Of a stretch of DNA of 10,047 nucleotides, positions 6,449 through 10,047 are shown in pieces. The stretch is from Candidatus Saccharibacteria bacterium CG_4_10_14_0_2_um_filter_52_9 (lineage in GTDB: Bacteria > Patescibacteriota > Saccharimonadia > Saccharimonadales > UBA4665): the NCBI GenBank assembly GCA_002792275.1, contig PFOA01000091.1, forward strand, positions 2,026-12,072. The letters run 5' to 3'. Positions within the stretch are counted from its first letter, which is position 1. The number at the start of each line of letters is the position of its first letter. The translations under genes were made by a program, and so were the position numbers. The notes beneath the pieces were generated by a model that was given only the letters and a program-made list of their open reading frames with translations, ran no database searches and was not told the DNA's origin.

Positions 6449-6637
6449 TCAAAGTTTTCTATTTCGAGCGAACTGGACAACACTATATAGGACAATGACT
6501 GAAACGGAGCCGAATATGGCCACTACCGGTGAACTTTTTATCAATACCTGTAGCAACTTATCGTCAGGAAGAGTCAGAATAGCGTACAGTAGTGGGGTAA
6601 GCAAGGCTAGGATGAGCGAGAACATTTTACCTAGCAT
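6449..6637 (-). CDS. Possible 62-residue two-helix membrane protein
   Basis: The frame encodes two hydrophobic helices (about 5-22, MFSLILALLTPLLYAIL; and 36-55, SPVVAIFGSVSVIVLY) joined by a short DDK-containing loop and ending in a basic tail (ARNRKL). This organisation is unlikely by chance and is typical of real small membrane proteins. AAGG lies 6 nt before the ATG at 6637, and AGG lies 4 nt before a second ATG (codon 5). It is divergent from the response regulator and 62 nt upstream of the SpeD-like gene on the same strand. Without it, 6387-6704 would be a gene-free stretch of over 300 bases. No function can be assigned. Confidence 0.5.
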   Translation of the reverse strand: MLGKMFSLILALLTPLLYAILTLPDDKLLQVLIKSSPVVAIFGSVSVIVLYSVVQFARNRKL

Positions 6638-6647
6638 ACCCCGCCTT

Positions 6648-6663
6648 AGCTTATTAATAAGCT
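6648..6663. promoter_or_regulatory. 16-bp perfect palindrome between divergent genes, possible operator
   Basis: AGCTTATTAATAAGCT is exactly self-complementary. It sits 11 bases upstream of the small membrane protein start and 42 bases upstream of the response-regulator start, where a dimeric repressor or activator could control both. No regulator can be named from the sequence. Confidence 0.5.
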
Positions 6664-6692
6664 GTCGGTCTATGCTAATCTTGGATACACGC

Positions 6693-6698
6693 TATACT
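6693..6698 (+). promoter_or_regulatory. -10 box placed 6 nt before the response-regulator start
   Basis: TATACT is followed by GGAGAT and then the ATG at 6705. With normal spacing, transcription would begin at or next to the ATG, giving a leaderless mRNA. No convincing -35 is seen 16-18 bases upstream. TATGCT at 6671-6676 is an alternative -10 that would give a leader of about 22 nt with GGAG two bases before the ATG. Confidence 0.5.
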
Positions 6699-6704
6699 GG
6701 AGAT

Positions 6705-7073
6705 ATGCCCAAGATCGCCATCATCGAAGACGACCAAGCCATCAGCCAGATGTACCGCTTTAAGTTCGAGGGCGAGGGCTATACCGTTGAGACGGCCGAG
6801 AACGGTGTTTTGGGGCTCAAACTAGCCGAGAGCATGAAGCCCGACATTATTTTGTTAGATCTGATGATGCCCGAGATGACCGGCGATGAAATGCTCGCCA
6901 AACTGCGTGCCACCGACTGGGGCAAAGACATCAAAGTTATCGTATTGACCAACGTCGGTGAGCAGGAAATCCCTGCCAAAGTAAAAGAACTCGGCGTTAG
7001 CGGCGTCATCCTCAAGGCCGATATGACTCCTCGCCAGGTAGCCGACATCGTCAAAAAACAACTCTCCGCCTAA
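6705..7073 (+). CDS. Single-domain (CheY-like) response regulator
   Basis: The 122 residues are one receiver domain with nothing attached. The acidic pocket is Glu8, Asp9 and Asp10 (IIEDD), the phospho-acceptor is Asp52 (ILLDLMMPEMTG), the switch Thr is Thr82 (IVLTN), and the conserved Lys is Lys104 (LKAD). All residues needed for phosphorylation are present. With no DNA-binding or enzyme domain, it must act by protein contact or as a phosphorelay intermediate. The open frame extends 102 codons further upstream, but that part has no receiver homology and overlaps the small membrane gene, so I start at 6705, where MPKIAIIEDD begins. The GAF kinase 2.8 kb away is a possible partner. Confidence 0.93.
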   Translation: MPKIAIIEDDQAISQMYRFKFEGEGYTVETAENGVLGLKLAESMKPDIILLDLMMPEMTGDEMLAKLRATDWGKDIKVIVLTNVGEQEIPAKVKELGVSGVILKADMTPRQVADIVKKQLSA

Positions 7074-7086
7074 GTAGGCGGGTTTT
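7065..7086 (+). terminator. Intrinsic terminator overlapping the response-regulator stop codon
   Basis: CCGCCT (7066-7071), loop AAGT, AGGCGG (7076-7081), then G and four T. A T·G pair extends the stem by one. The stop codon TAA begins at the last base of the left arm. The T-run is short, but the GC-rich stem makes termination plausible. Confidence 0.6.
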
Positions 7087-7127
7087 GGCACGTATTGTAG
7101 ATGTTATGTTTGGTTTTGCCGGGTTTA

Positions 7128-7155
7128 GGATTGTAACATTTTTTTGTTACAATCC
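7128..7155. repeat. 11-bp inverted repeat with a T6 loop upstream of murD
   Basis: GGATTGTAACA and TGTTACAATCC are exact complements around six T. Five further pairs (with wobbles) can form outside a single mismatch. No T-run follows on either strand, so it is not a typical terminator. Each arm, read outward on its own strand, gives TGTTACAAT, which fits an extended -10. The plus copy (-10 at 7148-7153, with TTAGGA at 7125-7130 and a 17-base spacer) could be a murD promoter. It may instead be an operator or an RNA hairpin. The rest of 7087-7207 shows no gene. Confidence 0.6.
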
Positions 7156-7194
7156 GGAATCGACCAAAAAGGGCGCTCTGTAGATCGGGCATGT

Positions 7195-7200
7195 CATAAT
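7195..7200 (+). promoter_or_regulatory. -10-like hexamer 7 nt before the murD start
   Basis: CATAAT is followed by GGAAGTT and the ATG at 7208. It matches the arrangement before the response regulator and folD, and would give a leaderless murD mRNA. If the upstream ATG at 7199 were used, the hexamer would overlap it. There is no clear -35 at standard spacing. Confidence 0.4.
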
Positions 7201-7207
7201 GGAAGTT

Positions 7208-8503
7208 ATGAAAATTGCACTCCTGGGTTACGATGTTGAAGGCCGGGCTTCTTATGATTATTTTGCGGCGCAGGGCCATGAATTGGTTATTCATGATCAG
7301 AATCCGGCCACTGCCGTTCCCGAAGGCATAACTGCGGTGCTCGGCGAGAACTATCTTGATGGTCTGGATCGTTATGACCTGCTGGTGCGCACCGCCGGCC
7401 TGCCACCAAAGAAGATTCTAGATAAAAACCCCTCTGTCGCCGACAAAATTACCACCCACCTGGATGAATTTTTGAAAGTTTCGCCGACACGGAACATTAT
7501 TGGCGTTACCGGCACCAAGGGCAAAGGCACCACCAGCACACTGATCACCAAAATGCTGGAAGCCGGCGGCAAAACTGTCTGGCTGGGCGGCAATATCGGC
7601 CTGGCACCGCTCGGTTTTCTGAATGAGCTCAGCCCCGATTCATGGGTGGTACTGGAGATGTCGAGCTTTCAGCTAAGCGACATCAAGCATGCTCCGCACA
7701 TCGCCGTTTGCCTGATGGTTGTGCCGGAACACCTTGACTGGCACGCTAATGTTGAAGACTACGTGGCGGCCAAGACTCGTTTGTTTGCCAACCAGTCGGC
7801 CGATGATGTTGCCATCTACTTCGCCGAAAACGAGCTTTCCAAACAGATAGCCTCGGCCAGCAAAGGTAGGATTTTAGCCTACTATGCTCCGCCGGGCGCT
7901 GTGGTTGAAGACGGCGCTATCAAGATTGACGGCCAGGTAATCTGCCGAACCGACGAGCTAAAATTGCTCGGCCGACATAACTGGCAGAACGTCTGCGCCG
8001 CCGTCACTGCAGTCTGGCAAGAGGTCCACAGTGTGGATGCCCTGCGAGAAGTACTAACCACTTTCACCGGCCTGGAACACCGCCTGGAGTTTGTGCGCGA
8101 GCTCGACGGCGTAAGTTATTACGACGACTCTTATGGTACTGCTCCGGAAACCGCCGTTGTCGCCATGCAGGCCTTTAACCAGCCCGAGATTCTTATATTG
8201 GGTGGCCACGGCAAGGGCATACCATTCGACAACCTGGCCATAGTTGTTGCCGAAAAACAGATTAAGGGCGTGATAACCATCGGCGAAACCGGTGCTGAGA
8301 TTGCTTCAGCACTACGCTCGCAGGGCTATGAAACCATTACTGCAGGAGCTGATAACATCGATGAAATCGTTCGCCAAGCACGGGAACTAGCCCAACCCGG
8401 TGATGTCGTGCTGTTATCAACCGCCTGTACCAGCTTTGATATGTTCAAGAACTATAAGGAACGCGGCGAAGAGTTTAAGCGAGCCGTGCAAGCACTCGCT
8501 TAA
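7208..8503 (+). CDS. murD: UDP-N-acetylmuramoyl-L-alanine--D-glutamate ligase
   Basis: MurD adds D-glutamate to UDP-MurNAc-L-Ala with ATP in the cytoplasm, the second amino-acid step of the peptidoglycan stem peptide. The 431 residues carry a Rossmann-like N-domain (MKIALLGYDVEGRAS), the ATP loop GVTGTKGKGTTST (99-111), EMSSFQL, PEHLDWH with a downstream AAK lysine expected to be carbamoylated (K189), and HRLE. DDSYGTAPET stands where MurD usually has the DSKATN motif, and the C-domain has LGGHGKG and ACTSFDMFKNYKERGEEF. Length fits the family (about 430-450). The ATP loop has an extra Gly (GTKGKGTT), as in folylpolyglutamate synthases; the other motifs favour MurD. I start at MKIALLGYD (7208), with ATG 7199 as the alternative. 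It converges with murI, which makes its substrate, and overlaps it by 29 bp. Confidence 0.92.
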   Translation: MKIALLGYDVEGRASYDYFAAQGHELVIHDQNPATAVPEGITAVLGENYLDGLDRYDLLVRTAGLPPKKILDKNPSVADKITTHLDEFLKVSPTRNIIGVTGTKGKGTTSTLITKMLEAGGKTVWLGGNIGLAPLGFLNELSPDSWVVLEMSSFQLSDIKHAPHIAVCLMVVPEHLDWHANVEDYVAAKTRLFANQSADDVAIYFAENELSKQIASASKGRILAYYAPPGAVVEDGAIKIDGQVICRTDELKLLGRHNWQNVCAAVTAVWQEVHSVDALREVLTTFTGLEHRLEFVRELDGVSYYDDSYGTAPETAVVAMQAFNQPEILILGGHGKGIPFDNLAIVVAEKQIKGVITIGETGAEIASALRSQGYETITAGADNIDEIVRQARELAQPGDVVLLSTACTSFDMFKNYKERGEEFKRAVQALA

Positions 8504-9122
8504 GTTGTTCAATTACAGCCGGCTCGGGCTGTAATATTTGCGCCCTGCCCTTAGCCAGTTTGGTTATTTCGTCTTCAATCCAGTGATAATGCGTGCAGGC
8601 CAGCACAATAACATCGGCACCGGCCGTGAGGACTTGAGTAATTCTGGAATCAATTTTTTGCTGGTCTCGCTGACCATCCTCTATCATTACCGGCCAGTCA
8701 CTGCAGTCCGGTTCCAGCACTGTGATATCTTTGGCAAACTCGACTTTAAGCTGAGCGTAACGCGAGCTGGCCAGGGTAGTTGGTGTGGCGCAGACGGCAA
8801 TGACTTTGGTCTTTGTCAGACTGGCGGCCGGCTTTACCATCGGTTCTATAGCCACCAGAGGGATCTTAAAGCGTTGGCGCAGCTCTCCGATCAATGTGGT
8901 GGTAACGGTGTTACAGGCCACCACAATCACCTGGCAACCCGTGTCGACAAGTTCCTGGAATATGGGCACTACAAAGCCCAGGATTTCCTCCGGCGGCCGC
9001 AGGCCATAAGGCACATGCTTGCGGTCGTCGCGCAAAATAACCTCGTGATCGGGCAAAGCGGTACCAATAGCGTTGGCGACAGACAGGCCGCCGACACCGG
9101 AATCAAAAACGCCGATTTTCAC
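8475..9122 (-). CDS. murI: Glutamate racemase
   Basis: MurI converts L-glutamate to D-glutamate for the MurD step, without a cofactor, using two cysteines. Visible motifs are KIGVFDSGVGGLSV (Asp7, Ser8), the substrate loop HVPYG (36-40), VVACNTVTTT with catalytic Cys70, and LACTHYHWIEDEI with the second catalytic Cys176 and His178. At 215 residues it is about 50 shorter than common MurI proteins (260-270), yet every catalytic motif is present, so it looks compact rather than broken. The start is GTG at 9122, one base after the folD stop, with no Shine-Dalgarno site, so it is probably translated by coupling to folD. Its last codons overlap the 3' end of murD. Confidence 0.9.
   Translation of the reverse strand: MKIGVFDSGVGGLSVANAIGTALPDHEVILRDDRKHVPYGLRPPEEILGFVVPIFQELVDTGCQVIVVACNTVTTTLIGELRQRFKIPLVAIEPMVKPAASLTKTKVIAVCATPTTLASSRYAQLKVEFAKDITVLEPDCSDWPVMIEDGQRDQQKIDSRITQVLTAGADVIVLACTHYHWIEDEITKLAKGRAQILQPEPAVIEQLKRVLARLA
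8512..8539 (+). terminator. murD terminator hairpin embedded in the murI coding sequence
   Basis: ATTACAGCC and GGCTGTAAT form a perfect 9-bp stem around GGCTCG, followed by ATTT. It lies 9 bases after the murD stop, the right place for an intrinsic terminator, though the T-run is weak. The same bases encode residues near 197-204 of MurI on the other strand. Confidence 0.5.
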
Positions 9123-9123
9123 G

Positions 9124-9945
9124 CTAAGCTTTCTTGGCTGAGGCTACACGCTGAGCAGCCCGTATAGTGTTTTCAAACAGTGCGCATACCGTTAATGGGC
9201 CCACGCCGCCTTTAACTGGCGTAATGGTCAGGTCGTCGCGGCTTTCATAAACATCAGTCGCCACATCGCCAACGGTTTTACCGCCTTCGCTAGCCACGCC
9301 AGCGTCAACAACTACAGCTTTCTGTTTAAGAATGTCGGCTGTAATCAGGCCGTGAACGCCGGTAGCAGTAATAATAACGTCGGCTTTGCTGATCTCGCCT
9401 GGCACGTCAGGAGTTTCCTTAACCAAAACACGTGGTGTAATACCGGCTGATAGCAACATTTTTTCTAGCGGTGCGCCCACCAGCTTGCCACGGCCCACAA
9501 GTACTACATCCTTGCCCTTAAGCTCGATGTTATAACCCGCCAACAGCCACATAATTGCCAGAGCAGTAGCTGGCTCAAATTCCGGATTGGATCCCAAACC
9601 GTCCACGTCTTTATGGGCTGGAACCAGGCTCAGAACATCTTCAGTCTCGGTAGTATCTTCTAGAGGAAGCTGTACGATAATGGCATGCACGCTGTCATCG
9701 GCAGACAGTTCTTTTAGGCGGTTCCGGACTTCATTTTGAAACACGCGATGAACATCAACACTGATCAATATGTCAGCACCGTATTTTTGTTTCATACGGA
9801 CGTAGGTATCGATCACCGGATTATCTATGGTAAGCACAATTGCCAGCTTAGGATTGATGCCATGAGCCTGGCGTAAGGCACGCACTTGGGCGCCCTGCCG
9901 CTCCTTGATATAACCGGCGAGATCTCTTCCGTTGAGTAGTCGCAT
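9124..9945 (-). CDS. folD: Methylenetetrahydrofolate dehydrogenase / methenyltetrahydrofolate cyclohydrolase
   Basis: FolD is a bifunctional cytosolic enzyme that interconverts 5,10-methylene-, methenyl- and 10-formyl-tetrahydrofolate, using NAD(P)+. The 273 residues show the catalytic pair Tyr48 and Lys52 (TYVRMKQKYG), VQLPLE (91-96), HKDVDGLG (111-118), the dinucleotide site GRGKLVGAPLEKML (151-164) and PVKGGVGPLTVCALFENT (243-260). The usual GRS and PVPGGVGPMT motifs read GRG and PVKGGVGPLT here, so coenzyme preference may differ, but the enzyme should work. Length is normal (about 280). The ATG at 9945 fits the standard N-terminus, with TATACT seven bases upstream. murI follows one base after the stop, so the two are co-transcribed. 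Confidence 0.93.
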   Translation of the reverse strand: MRLLNGRDLAGYIKERQGAQVRALRQAHGINPKLAIVLTIDNPVIDTYVRMKQKYGADILISVDVHRVFQNEVRNRLKELSADDSVHAIIVQLPLEDTTETEDVLSLVPAHKDVDGLGSNPEFEPATALAIMWLLAGYNIELKGKDVVLVGRGKLVGAPLEKMLLSAGITPRVLVKETPDVPGEISKADVIITATGVHGLITADILKQKAVVVDAGVASEGGKTVGDVATDVYESRDDLTITPVKGGVGPLTVCALFENTIRAAQRVASAKKA

Positions 9946-9952
9946 TACCTAC

Positions 9953-9958
9953 AGTATA
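9953..9958 (-). promoter_or_regulatory. -10 box 7 nt before the folD start
   Basis: The minus strand reads TATACT, then GTAGGTA, then the folD ATG at 9945. Transcription would start at about the A of the start codon, so the folD-murI mRNA may be leaderless. AGG lies only 2 nt before the ATG, too close for ideal ribosome pairing. No good -35 is seen. Confidence 0.5.
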
Positions 9959-9999
9959 ACTTATCTGTTTGCATTCAGCAGTAACCTGAATTCTAAATC

Positions 10000-10047
10000 T
10001 TAAACGAACACCTGGCCGCTTAAGTTGTTAATCTCACTGTAGAATAC
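10000..10047 (-). other. Possible C-terminal tail of a gene entering from the right edge
   Basis: On the minus strand, one frame is open from the window edge for 15 codons (ending GQVFV) to a TAA at 10002-10000, 54 nt before the folD start. The other two minus frames stop sooner. It is too short to identify and may be chance. Confidence 0.2.

Noticed and set aside
6399..6704. 102-codon N-terminal extension in frame with the response regulator
   Set aside because: It has no receiver or other domain signature, lies opposite a better small membrane-protein frame, and is separated from the true start by a promoter-like region.
6779..7294. Three minus-strand frames opposite the response regulator and the murD start
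   Set aside because: They overlap well-supported genes and show neither start signals nor domain motifs.
8538..9167. 209-codon plus-strand frame opposite murI
   Set aside because: It lies antisense to a clear glutamate racemase and has no recognisable motif.

Overview
The window most likely comes from a bacterium of the Candidate Phyla Radiation, and Saccharibacteria (TM7) is my best guess. This is an inference from protein style: a secreted PKD-type surface protein, a soluble GAF histidine kinase, a stand-alone receiver, a very small SpeD-like protein, and compact MurD and MurI enzymes. UGA is used as a stop codon (the membrane-sensor gene ends in TGA), which argues against the recoded Gracilibacteria and Absconditabacteria. 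I see no tRNA, rRNA, CRISPR array, insertion sequence or phage gene.

Layout, left to right. (1) Bases 1-2377, minus strand: a two-gene secretion operon behind a near-consensus promoter. It encodes a 418-residue exported protein of unknown function, then a surface protein that runs off the left edge. (2) Bases 2488-5073, minus strand: a tight three-gene signalling operon of an eight-helix membrane protein, a 94-residue protein translationally coupled to it, and a soluble GAF-HisKA-HATPase kinase. It looks like a sensor kinase split into separate polypeptides. (3) Base 5143 onward, plus strand: a DUF2156-family GNAT-like transferase, divergent from the sensor operon and meeting a SpeD-like gene tail to tail. 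(4) Bases 6449-7086: a possible 62-residue two-helix membrane protein (minus) and a single-domain response regulator (plus), transcribed away from a 16-bp palindrome. (5) Bases 7128-9958: murD (plus), converging with a folD-murI pair (minus).

How the genes fit together. MurI makes D-glutamate and MurD adds it to UDP-MurNAc-L-Ala, so the right-hand block serves peptidoglycan precursor synthesis; FolD supplies one-carbon folates. The kinase operon and the stand-alone receiver could form one two-component pathway, but nothing in the sequence proves they are partners. The two exported proteins probably belong to the cell surface.

Two kinds of gene start are visible. Operon-type genes have ordinary Shine-Dalgarno sites. 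The response regulator, murD, folD and perhaps the DUF2156 gene instead have a -10-like hexamer only 4-7 bases before the start codon, which suggests leaderless or nearly leaderless mRNAs.
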